A DNA stretch of 64,000 nucleotides from Shewanella psychropiezotolerans. Lineage in GTDB: Bacteria; Pseudomonadota; Gammaproteobacteria; Enterobacterales; Shewanellaceae. Below, in pieces: positions 56,811-64,000 of the stretch. The notes beneath the pieces were generated by a model. The model ran no database searches and was not told the DNA's origin. It saw only the letters and a list, made by a program, of their open reading frames with translations. How positions within the stretch are numbered: position 1 is the first letter of the stretch; each line of letters opens with the position of its first letter. The stretch lies in assembly GCF_007197555.1 (NCBI RefSeq), contig NZ_CP041614.1, positions 4,890,001 to 4,954,000 on the forward strand, read 5' to 3'. The position numbers and the translations under genes were made by a program.

Positions 56811-58151
56811 TCAGGAAAGGCCTACAAGCTCAGCACGCTCGAGATACTTATTCATTTCATCCGTTGGCACCATGCCGCCCCCCGTCGCCCACACCAAGTG
56901 AGTCGCGTTGGCCAGCTTACTTTTAAGCTGCATCCTATCGAGGTAAGCATCATTGGCAAGCACATGAACTATGCCAGGTACCCCAGCAAGGGCGGATGGC
57001 TCAAGCTTAAGCTGCTCAGTTTTGTACATCATCCCCAATAACTTATACATCTCATCATCTTTAATGGTGATATAACCATCGAGCAGTCGCTCCATCGCTC
57101 TACCAACAAATCCTGATGCACGTCCAACTGCTAAACCGTCGGCCGCAGTAATATTATCTATGCCTAAGTCTTGAACCGAAATTTTATCATGTAAACCAGT
57201 ATGCACACCTAACAACATACAAGGTGACTGAGTCGGCTCGGCGAAGATACAGTGAACATTATCACCAAAGGTTTGCTTAAGGCCAAATGCCACGCCGCCA
57301 GGGCCGCCACCAACACCACATGGAAGATACACAAATAGCGGATGCTCAGCATCAACCAATATCCCCTGATCGATAAACTGTTGTTTCAGGCGCTCACCGG
57401 CAACGGCGTAACCTAAGAACAAGGACGTAGAGTTTTCATCATCGACAAAGTGGCAGAAGGGATCTTTGAGTGCTTCTTCACGACCACGTTCAACGGCAAT
57501 GCTATAGTCAAATTCATACTCGACCACATTAACCCCATGACTACGCAATTTATCCTTTTTCCACTGTCGAGCGTCAGATGACATATGCACGCTCACCTTA
57601 AAGCCTAGCGTTGCACTCATGATACCGATAGATAAACCTAAGTTACCTGTAGAGCCCACGGCTATTTTATATTTGCCAAAGAAGGCTCTAAATTCATCCG
57701 AGTCTAACTTGCTGTAATCATCATCAAAACTGAGTAGGCCTGCTGCTAGCGCCAACTTCTCGGCGTGCTGTAGCACCTCATGAATACCACCTCTAGCCTT
57801 AATTGAACCAGAAATAGGCAGTAACGCATCAAGCTTGATCATCATTTGACCTGGCAGCTCACACTCATAGCGCTCAGCCAACGCAGCTTGCATGGCAGGA
57901 ATGGCCTGTAGTGGTGACTCTATGATGCCATTCGTCGCACGAGTATCAGGGAAAGTACGACAAAAGAAAGGCGCAAACCTTTGTAAACGCTCGCTTGCAT
58001 CTTGCACATCTTTATCGGTCAAACCAACATAAGGGAGTGCCGTGACGTAATCGGTAATATTAGGGTTAAACCAGCTCAGAGGCTTAAGGCTAATTAAGTT
58101 CTGCAGCAATGGAAACTCGTTTACCAGCTGTTCTACTTGTTGCTTATTCAT
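56811..58151 (-). CDS. dsdA: DsdA, D-serine ammonia-lyase
   Basis: PLP enzyme deaminating D-serine to pyruvate and ammonia. 446 residues, like E. coli DsdA (442). Seen: [10 protein letters not shown], the PLP lysine in [16 protein letters not shown] (about Lys119), [37 protein letters not shown], the [15 protein letters not shown] region. It is 11 bases downstream of dsdX, so the two form an operon, with the regulator gene dsdC after them. Confidence 0.94.
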   Translation of the reverse strand: MNKQQVEQLVNEFPLLQNLISLKPLSWFNPNITDYVTALPYVGLTDKDVQDASERLQRFAPFFCRTFPDTRATNGIIESPLQAIPAMQAALAERYECELPGQMMIKLDALLPISGSIKARGGIHEVLQHAEKLALAAGLLSFDDDYSKLDSDEFRAFFGKYKIAVGSTGNLGLSIGIMSATLGFKVSVHMSSDARQWKKDKLRSHGVNVVEYEFDYSIAVERGREEALKDPFCHFVDDENSTSLFLGYAVAGERLKQQFIDQGILVDAEHPLFVYLPCGVGGGPGGVAFGLKQTFGDNVHCIFAEPTQSPCMLLGVHTGLHDKISVQDLGIDNITAADGLAVGRASGFVGRAMERLLDGYITIKDDEMYKLLGMMYKTEQLKLEPSALAGVPGIVHVLANDAYLDRMQLKSKLANATHLVWATGGGMVPTDEMNKYLERAELVGLS

Positions 58152-58162
58152 AATCTACTCTT

Positions 58163-59494
58163 CTATACAACTTGAGATAATAATAGGATCCCGCCTAGGG
58201 AGGCAAATGATGCCAATACGGTAGCGGCGGTGAAATACTTGAAGGTGTCTTGAATCGAGGCGCCCAGATACTGCTTAACCAGCCAGAATAAGGAGTCATT
58301 CACATGGGTCCAACCAATAGCACCCGCACCAATGGCCAATACGATAATTTCAGGTTTTACATTTGGATATATGCCCAAAAGTGGCATCACGATACCTGCA
58401 GCGCTCAACATGGCAACCGTGGCTGAGCCTATAGCCAAGTGCATGATGGCAGCGACGAGCCAAGCTAAGATAATGGGATTTATCTGCACGGTTTCCAAGA
58501 TACTACCTAAACCCTCACCCATGCCAGAATCGATCAGCACGCCGTTAAAAGCGCCTCCGGCACCAATGATCAGCAAGATTCCTGCGATAGAGCCGAAGCA
58601 ATCATTGGTTATCTGCTGGATTTTATCCATCGACATGCCGCGACTCAGACCCAGAGTAAAGTAGGCTACGAGTACAGAGATAAACAGGGCCGTAATAGGG
58701 TTACCTAAGAAGGTCACTAACTCATAAAACGAGCTGGTTTCGGGTAGCCATAAACAGATAATGGTCTTGCTAATCATGATCAGCAAGGGCAGTAATATGG
58801 TAAACAAGGTAATACCAAAACCGGGCAAGTCGTTATGGGCAGTGGATGCCTGCAGGTCAACAGGGGCTTGAGTAAAAGGTAACCGCTTACCCCACATACG
58901 TACCCACAGTGGGCCGGAGATAATGGCGGTTGGAAAACCAATGATTATGCCATATAGAATGACCTTACCCACGTCGGCACCCAGCATGCCTGTTACTGCA
59001 AGTGCAGCAGGATGAGGCGGCAGCATACAGTGCACTGTCATCAAAGCTACAGCCAGTGGAATACCGACCTTAAATAGAGGCACATTGGCTTCTTTGGCGA
59101 TAGTGAACACCAGAGGAATAAGCAGTACGAAACCTACCTCCACAAAAACAGGAATACCAGCAATAAAGCCCACTGTCATCATCACGATATCTGCACGCTG
59201 CTGTCCCAAACGGTTCAGCATGGTCTTGCCAATGCGCTCAGCACCACCTGACACTTCGAGCATCTTACCTAGAATAGTACCAAAACCTATGATCAGGGCC
59301 AGAAAACCGAGTGTACCGGCCACGCCCTTTTCGATAGAGTTCATGATATCCCCAAGCGGCATCCCCATAGTCACGCCGACGAAAATACTGGATATGATAA
59401 GAGAAATAAACGGATGTAATTTAAGTTTAACGATACAGAATATAATGATGCCGATCGATAAAGCCAGAACCGACAACAGTGCGACGTTAGTCAT
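58163..59494 (-). CDS. dsdX: GntP-family permease, probable D-serine transporter DsdX
   Basis: 443-residue inner-membrane permease of the gluconate:H+ symporter (GntP) family with about twelve hydrophobic spans. Seen: GFGTILGKMLEVSGGAERIG, GIPVFVEVGFVLLIPL, CMLPPHPAALAV, and SATVAMLSAAGIVMP, conserved in GntP proteins. Its position 11 bases upstream of dsdA, with dsdC nearby, argues for D-serine uptake rather than gluconate. ATG 59494 with GAGG at nine bases starts the first membrane span; the upstream 29 codons are basic and Pro-rich, without support. The gap 59495-59985 is A/T-rich with no feature I can name. Confidence 0.85.
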   Translation of the reverse strand: MTNVALLSVLALSIGIIIFCIVKLKLHPFISLIISSIFVGVTMGMPLGDIMNSIEKGVAGTLGFLALIIGFGTILGKMLEVSGGAERIGKTMLNRLGQQRADIVMMTVGFIAGIPVFVEVGFVLLIPLVFTIAKEANVPLFKVGIPLAVALMTVHCMLPPHPAALAVTGMLGADVGKVILYGIIIGFPTAIISGPLWVRMWGKRLPFTQAPVDLQASTAHNDLPGFGITLFTILLPLLIMISKTIICLWLPETSSFYELVTFLGNPITALFISVLVAYFTLGLSRGMSMDKIQQITNDCFGSIAGILLIIGAGGAFNGVLIDSGMGEGLGSILETVQINPIILAWLVAAIMHLAIGSATVAMLSAAGIVMPLLGIYPNVKPEIIVLAIGAGAIGWTHVNDSLFWLVKQYLGASIQDTFKYFTAATVLASFASLGGILLLSQVV

Positions 59495-59985
59495 TTTCGA
59501 GTACCTCGAATTGTTTAAATTTAAATTGATTAAAGCTAACGGTGATAGCCTAATAGGCCGTGGTCTTTTTATGGGAGGCAAGTATGCGATAGCTTAAAAA
59601 AATAGACAAAGTATGAATATTTTGGCATTGGTTGAACCTAATTCACCCTAAACATCGGCAACAAATAGGCAGAAAAGGACTAGCAAAGCCCTAAAAGTTG
59701 ACTATAAATTGACTAGGAAAGGACTAGAAAAGAACAGAGATTGTTAATGGCTGAATTAGAGGGCCGAACATGGTTAAACATCCCAGAAAATACGCTTGGT
59801 CACGACAAGTTTAGAGCCAATATCCAAGCCCATTTAACTTTAAGATTCGGCCACCTAGCCTAGGACATCCAATCAAACCTGAATAAATAAAAAGCTAATT
59901 GGATCCCCCCCTTATTGCTGGCTATACTTTGTGAGGAGTGAACAAAATCTAGCCATTTCTTGTCCATTTAATGGCCTTATTAGCA

Positions 59986-60552
59986 CTATTTTTGATTAAT
60001 CTGAATACGCTCTATATCTAAAGACATTCTTTCTAATAGCATACAAAGCGTTGCAAATAAAAGGTCAAACGCACATCTAACACCAACTAATGAAATTAAA
60101 TTTTTGCTGTTTCGACTGATTCCATTTTTTTGAAAGACATTACTAAGACTAACTCTAAATGCCTCTTCCAAATCTGGGTCTTTATTCAATATTGATTGCA
60201 TTTTATTTTTGTTATTTTGGCTATCAAGTTGAGCATCTGTTATTCGATGTGCAAAATCATTTCTGATGCTCTTGAATAGCTGTAATTGCTCAACTATTTC
60301 AGCTTTAACTAAGCCTAATCTATAGCACATTTCAATTTTTGCAGAAAAACTACCAAGTGGCGCGTATGCGCCACTCACTAATTTGTCGTCTTTTTTCATA
60401 GGTGGTAGTAAAAACGAAACTATTAAATTCTCAAGAGCAACATCTAAAATGGAACCAGCTAAAATTACAGCTCCTCTGTCACTTTCAGATGAAATTAAAA
60501 TATGATATTTAATAAAAACTTCCGAAGCTTCTTTACCTACAATACTAGACAT
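59986..60552 (-). CDS. MltR-like protein with an RNDFAH motif
   Basis: 188 residues, predicted all-helical. The segment AYAPLGSFSAKIEMCYRLGLV and the following SIRNDFAHRITDA resemble MltR (mannitol operon repressor) family proteins. The R-x4-H motif is also the HEPN hallmark, so an RNase or RNA-binding role is possible. ATG 60552 has AGGGGA at five bases. There is no mannitol gene nearby: dsdX lies downstream, beyond a 490-base gap, and a dispersed repeat upstream. Low GC and isolation suggest an accessory gene. The name is family-level only. Confidence 0.65.
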   Translation of the reverse strand: MSSIVGKEASEVFIKYHILISSESDRGAVILAGSILDVALENLIVSFLLPPMKKDDKLVSGAYAPLGSFSAKIEMCYRLGLVKAEIVEQLQLFKSIRNDFAHRITDAQLDSQNNKNKMQSILNKDPDLEEAFRVSLSNVFQKNGISRNSKNLISLVGVRCAFDLLFATLCMLLERMSLDIERIQINQK

Positions 60553-60759
60553 CAATTCCCCTATAATGCTAACAGCTTATTAAATAGACACAGCGATAAC
60601 ATTGTTATCTGTGCTGCATTTCAAATATTATCTGTGCGCCTTGATAAGACGCCATCACCTACTAAAACCTATTGTTTTAAAAGATAACACAAAAGTAGGT
60701 AGAACATTATCGATACACTGTCATATGGAGGGGAGTATGAACTATGGGGTTTAAGCAAT

Positions 60760-61040
60760 AAAGCTAAAATCGAAGAGAAAAAACCCGAGTGTAGATGCGG
60801 CTGAGAGCTTCCAAAACAGGGACGTTTTGGCAGAGCCCACATGGAAGTGTTCACGGCGTCTCGCAGAAGTATCTGCACATCTCCCGCTGGGAAGCGTTAG
60901 ATGAAATTGAAGCTACAAGCTTCAAACCCACCGCCCAATATCAAAAAATCAAAAACAGGCGACCCGCAGAACCTTCTCAAAGTAAAGAGTGCACATCCCC
61001 CCGCCGGAGGCGATAGGTAACAATGAAGGTACGACCTTCC
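60760..61040 (+). repeat. Dispersed GCGGCTG repeat, copy 5
   Basis: AAAATCGAAGAGAAAAAACC, GTAGATGCGGCTGAGAGCTT, hairpin CCAAAAC-AGGGAC-GTTTTGG (60811-60830), CAGAGCCCACATGGAAGTG, GTTCACGGCG, GCAGA-AGTA-TCTGC (60862-60880 region) and, further on, CGCC-GGA-GGCG (61002-61012) with GATAGGTAACAATGAAGG. Same 7-6-7 hairpin geometry as copies 1-3 with a third, unrelated stem. Located between the MltR-like gene and acpS; no gene in this gap. Confidence 0.75.
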
Positions 61041-61091
61041 AGCAAATACCAAGTCCAAGTACCAACTTAAAGGGATAACCAAGTCTTATCC

Positions 61092-61490
61092 TTAAGACTC
61101 AAGGATAACTGTTGCTGTAGCGTAGTGCTTCTCATCGGCAATAGAGATATGCCCTCTCACACCACCAAGCAACGCGAGTCTTTCAGCCGCGCCGCCGCTG
61201 AAACTCACCAGTGGTGCGCCATTGGCATCATTGCTAATTTCGATATGCTGAAACGAGACGCCGCGACCTATGCCGGTGCCTAAGGCTTTGGCGGCAGCTT
61301 CTTTGGCGGCGAAACGCTTCGCCAGATAACGTCCGGGCATAGATGAGGCGATAAATATCGCCATTTCGGATTCGGTAAGCACGCGTTTGGCTAAACGGCA
61401 CTGAGCCAGGCCATCAAGATCACCAACGGCAGGCACTTTTTTCTCGATACGTTCAATCTCGGCGATATCGGTACCTAGACCAACAATCAT
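61092..61490 (-). CDS. acpS: AcpS, holo-[acyl-carrier-protein] synthase
   Basis: Transfers 4'-phosphopantetheine from CoA to ACP. 132 residues. Seen: MIVGLGTDIAEIERIE (Mg-binding Asp8) and RYLAKRFAAKEAAAKALGTGIG (Glu ligand and catalytic region). It ends the conserved era-recO-pdxJ-acpS series, 89 bases downstream of pdxJ; this gap contains a small palindromic element. Confidence 0.96.
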   Translation of the reverse strand: MIVGLGTDIAEIERIEKKVPAVGDLDGLAQCRLAKRVLTESEMAIFIASSMPGRYLAKRFAAKEAAAKALGTGIGRGVSFQHIEISNDANGAPLVSFSGGAAERLALLGGVRGHISIADEKHYATATVILES

Positions 61491-61504
61491 ATATATCCTT
61501 AAAG

Positions 61505-61575
61505 CTAAGAAGTAGCGAGTTCCTAGTTACCAGGAGTTTGAACCTAGGACCTAGGAACTCGTATCTAGAACCTAA
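61505..61575. repeat. Small intergenic palindrome cluster between pdxJ and acpS
   Basis: GCGAGTTCCTAGTTACCAGG and ACCTAGGACCTAGGAACTCG are inverted relatives, giving a large stem-loop in the pdxJ-acpS mRNA. A similar word set (GAGGTTCTAGGACCTAG) occurs near 52986. Confidence 0.5.
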
Positions 61576-61579
61576 TGAC

Positions 61580-62317
61580 TTATTCGCCTCTGCGGCCTTC
61601 GTTCATCAGCTGCTTCATGTCTCTGACCGCTTTATCTAAACCATCGATGACAGCGCGGGCTATGATGGCGTGGCCTATGTTCAGCTCATACAGCTCTGGG
61701 ATCGCGGCGATTGGCTTAACATTGTGATAGTGAAGTCCATGGCCTGCATTAACGATCAGGCCCTGTGAGTGGGCGTAGGTTGCCATCTCCTTGATTCGTG
61801 CAAGCTCCTTGGCTTCTTCGACTTCGTTTTCGGCATCGGCGTAGCAACCTGTATGGATCTCAATCAGAGGAGCCTTCACGGCAACGGCGGCGTCAATCTG
61901 AGCCTTATCGGCATCGATAAATAGCGAGACCTTTACACCAACATCATCCAGGCGTTGTATTGCAGCAGCAATCTTGCCCATCTGACCCGCAACATCGAGT
62001 CCGCCTTCGGTGGTGAGCTCTTCACGTTTCTCGGGAACGAGACACACGTATGTCGGTTTGACTTCACAGGCGATATCGAGCATTTCATCGGTGACCGCCA
62101 TCTCGAAATTCATCCGAGTATTGAGCGTCTTCGCCAGCAGGTAGATGTCTCTGTCAATGATATGACGTCGGTCTTCTCGCAGGTGCACGGTAATGCCTTC
62201 GGCGCCGGCATGCTCAGCTACTGCTGCGGCATGAACGGGATCGGGATACGAGGTCCCACGGGCCTGACGTAGAGTAGCAATGTGATCGATATTAACGCCA
62301 AGTAAGATGCGGCTCAT
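61580..62317 (-). CDS. pdxJ: PdxJ, pyridoxine 5'-phosphate synthase
   Basis: TIM-barrel enzyme condensing 1-deoxyxylulose-5-P with 3-amino-2-oxopropyl phosphate, last ring-forming step of DXP-dependent vitamin B6 synthesis. 245 residues. Seen: [67 protein letters not shown] and [16 protein letters not shown]. In related genomes it directly follows recO; here a MITE separates the two. Confidence 0.97.
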   Translation of the reverse strand: MSRILLGVNIDHIATLRQARGTSYPDPVHAAAVAEHAGAEGITVHLREDRRHIIDRDIYLLAKTLNTRMNFEMAVTDEMLDIACEVKPTYVCLVPEKREELTTEGGLDVAGQMGKIAAAIQRLDDVGVKVSLFIDADKAQIDAAVAVKAPLIEIHTGCYADAENEVEEAKELARIKEMATYAHSQGLIVNAGHGLHYHNVKPIAAIPELYELNIGHAIIARAVIDGLDKAVRDMKQLMNEGRRGE

Positions 62318-62425
62318 TGAGTATCCTCTGAAAAATAGGGTAAGTTTGCGGCGGCTTACGCGTCGTCAAACGGATTGGAGTATTGTACTCAGGTTATATG
62401 GAAAGGTGAAACGGCAAAATACTTG

Positions 62426-62695
62426 TAATACCATTCCATATAAGTATCTGGTCAGTTCAGAGACTCTCAGTTTTTTCAATTCAAGGCGCATTGATGAGGA
62501 AATGGTTATTCCCTTTTAAGTCAATGCAACACAGAAGTGGAAACACTGAGAGCCTCACGCAGTGCGGGTTTCAAAGCCCTTTATGCTACGTTGAATGTTT
62601 TCGATATAGAATAACTATTAGCTTCAAACACCCGCCTTGCCTACAGTGCTTTGAACTCCCGCTGAATGTTCAGATACTTACTCGGAATGGTATAA
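62426..62695 (-). mobile_element. MITE-like element, copy B (270 bp), between recO and pdxJ
   Basis: Inverted relative to copy A at 17.9 kb. Ends TAATACCATTCCATATAAGT (left) and, inverted, TTATACCATTCCGAGTAAGT (right). The interior matches copy A almost throughout, lacking about 48 bases. It has no transposase. Its presence makes a 498-base gap in what is normally a tight era-recO-pdxJ-acpS operon. The frame 62491-62754 is a by-product shared with copy A in antisense register. Confidence 0.82.
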
Positions 62696-62815
62696 CAACA
62701 AATAGTATTAATAAATACCATCTTAAGATTCAAGATAATAAGGGATTTAACTGATTTTCGTTTTCACAATTTGAAAATTAAGCGGTTTTAGTGGCTTTGA
62801 TTTAAGTCGCTCAAA

Positions 62816-63508
62816 CTACTTAGTCAGCGGGGATGTCATTTTATATCTAAATAGTGCCCTGGACTTAAGTGGCTTATCACCCAAACAAGCTGCCAACATC
62901 AAACGCATCAGGTATTTGGCTTGTCTTAGATGTGAAGCCTCTAATCTATGTTCATCCAATGCCAGTAACATCTCGCCGCTGTAGTGGGATGTCTTGGGAC
63001 CTAAGGCATTGACGAAGCCTTCGTCAGGCAATAAACGATAATAGTAATCAGGCTCTATGGGATCTTGGGAAAGGTCGGTTCTGAGCGTCGGCATAAGCCC
63101 TAACTCTTTGAGCAGACTTAATTCAAAATATCGTAACTGGCTCTCACAGAAACCTGCCGCCATGGACATTAAGGTCTTGTGGTAGGTAAAAAACAGCGAC
63201 TCGGCGCCATGATCGACGGCGATGCAGCGGACCAATAATTCATTGAGATAAAAACCGGCAAAACTGACGTCGCCCGAGAGAGGAATGGCCGGACTCCCCG
63301 CCTCTACACTGTTCATATTTCTCAGCGATGTGCGGCCGGATAGTTGAAAAATCAGAGGTTGAAAAGGTTGCAGTATGCTTTTAATGGAGGTCTTGCCGCT
63401 GCCTAGGCGAGCGACGCAGTCGACTCGTCCATGACCATCGACCAGCATATTGACTAACACACTGGAGTCTTTGAAGGGACGCGTATGGAGCACGTAGCCG
63501 CGCTCCAT
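62816..63508 (-). CDS. recO: RecO, DNA repair protein
   Basis: 230-residue RecFOR-pathway mediator that helps load RecA on SSB-coated DNA. Seen: MERGYVLHTRPFKDSSVLVNML (N-terminal OB fold), the central helical region LNELLVRCIAVDHGAESLFFTYHKTL and FELSLLKELGLMPTL, and a C-terminal SRALFRYKM. Length as in gammaproteobacteria. It follows era by 162 bases on the same strand. Confidence 0.95.
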   Translation of the reverse strand: MERGYVLHTRPFKDSSVLVNMLVDGHGRVDCVARLGSGKTSIKSILQPFQPLIFQLSGRTSLRNMNSVEAGSPAIPLSGDVSFAGFYLNELLVRCIAVDHGAESLFFTYHKTLMSMAAGFCESQLRYFELSLLKELGLMPTLRTDLSQDPIEPDYYYRLLPDEGFVNALGPKTSHYSGEMLLALDEHRLEASHLRQAKYLMRLMLAACLGDKPLKSRALFRYKMTSPLTK

Positions 63509-63670
63509 TAATCTATACCTAAGCTGTTACTCATCACTAGCATTCCAACATAAACGACACTCGTTTAACTGTGATCATGATTCAGAGCTCAACTTATCAT
63601 TTATAGATAAAATACAACGAAGCTGCTGCAATAAAGCTGGCAGCTTCGCCAAGTGAATGGGTCAAATTTA

Positions 63671-64000
63671 TTAATCTTCGCCATAGCCTAAGCTGCGAAG
63701 TGCACGCTCATCATCGGCCCAACCTGACTTAACCTTAACCCACATCTCGAGGAAGACCTTGTTATCGAACATGACTTCCATATCCACACGCGCGGCGGAG
63801 CTGATCTTCTTGATACGATCGCCCTTGTTGCCTATGACCATGCGCTTCTGGGTCTCACGCTCAACCAGCACAAGGGCATTGATCTGATAGACACCGTTTT
63901 CCATCATCTTAAACTGCTCGATCTCAACGGTACAGTCGTATGGCAGCTCATCACCCAAGAAACGCATCAGCTTTTCGCGGACAATTTCTGACGCCATAAA
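63671..64000 (-). CDS. era: Era GTPase, C-terminal KH domain (5' part off the right edge)
   Basis: The last ~109 codons of Era, the GTPase that binds the 3' end of 16S rRNA during 30S maturation. The KH domain is visible: [43 protein letters not shown] (GxxG loop GNKG), [17 protein letters not shown] and the end RSLGYGED. The GTPase domain lies beyond position 64000; the frame is open to the edge, so the ATG at 63997 is internal. Confidence 0.95.
   Translation of the reverse strand, partial: FMASEIVREKLMRFLGDELPYDCTVEIEQFKMMENGVYQINALVLVERETQKRMVIGNKGDRIKKISSAARVDMEVMFDNKVFLEMWVKVKSGWADDERALRSLGYGED

Noticed and set aside
1..64000. CRISPR arrays, tRNA or rRNA genes, prophage or complete insertion sequences
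   Set aside because: No regularly spaced repeats, no cloverleaf or rRNA segments noticed, and no integrase, transposase or phage structural genes among the reading frames.

Overview
The window is a stretch of a gammaproteobacterial chromosome that I read as Shewanella. The evidence is gene order and protein style: ribF-ileS-lspA-fkpB-ispH, rpsP-rimM-trmD-rplS, aroF-tyrA, raiA-pheL-pheA, thrLABC, era-recO-pdxJ-acpS, a DUF3545 protein, a periplasmic cytochrome c' and CRP-type boxes of the CGTGA-N6-TCACA form. Dispersed repeats fill many intergenic gaps. A deep-sea Shewanella is my guess and is not shown by the sequence. I see no rRNA, tRNA, CRISPR array, prophage or complete insertion sequence.

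Layout. 1-7.2 kb (minus): ispH (partial), fkpB, lspA, ileS, ribF and murJ, serving isoprenoid, lipoprotein, translation, flavin and peptidoglycan functions. 7.5-12 kb: rpsT, a HlyU-like ArsR regulator, a secreted M28 peptidase, a repeat-rich gap with a truncated RNxxxAH (HEPN-like) ORF, and yaaA. 12-21 kb: an alanine symporter, phosphoketolase, an OmpA porin, a MITE, tal-pgi. 21-26.9 kb: DUF3545, a hemerythrin protein, a response regulator and hybrid kinase pair, nfo, a small lipoprotein. 27-32 kb: thrLABC with a complete attenuator. 32.6-35.5 kb: slyD, a small membrane protein, trpR, cytochrome c' and a b-type cytochrome. 35.7-39.4 kb: raiA, about 1 kb of structured non-coding sequence with two related ~100-nt units, then pheL-pheA. 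39.5-46 kb: hcr-hcp (nitrosative stress) and aroF-tyrA. 46-50 kb: the rpsP operon and ffh. 50-53 kb: ypjD, a CorB-type protein and an Mpo1-like protein. 53-56 kb: a repeat island, a GC-rich CoA-transferase gene with two frameshifts, and a GNAT remnant. 55.7-59.5 kb: the D-serine catabolic cluster dsdX-dsdA-dsdC. 60-64 kb: an MltR-like protein, a repeat, acpS, pdxJ, a second MITE, recO and era (partial).

Three things stand out. (1) A family of dispersed repeats contains a hairpin with a fixed 7-6-7 geometry, a constant AGGGAT/C loop and stems that differ between copies yet stay fully paired. Other GGA-loop hairpins often follow. This looks like a selected nucleic-acid structure and resembles CsrA-type sites. 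(2) PheA is a three-part fusion whose C-terminal domain is a DAHP-synthase homologue that has lost key active-site residues. (3) All five frameshifts found (murJ, the small membrane gene, pheA, and two in the CoA-transferase) are repaired by adding one base to a G or C run. That pattern suggests homopolymer under-calling and means the apparently broken genes should not be taken at face value.
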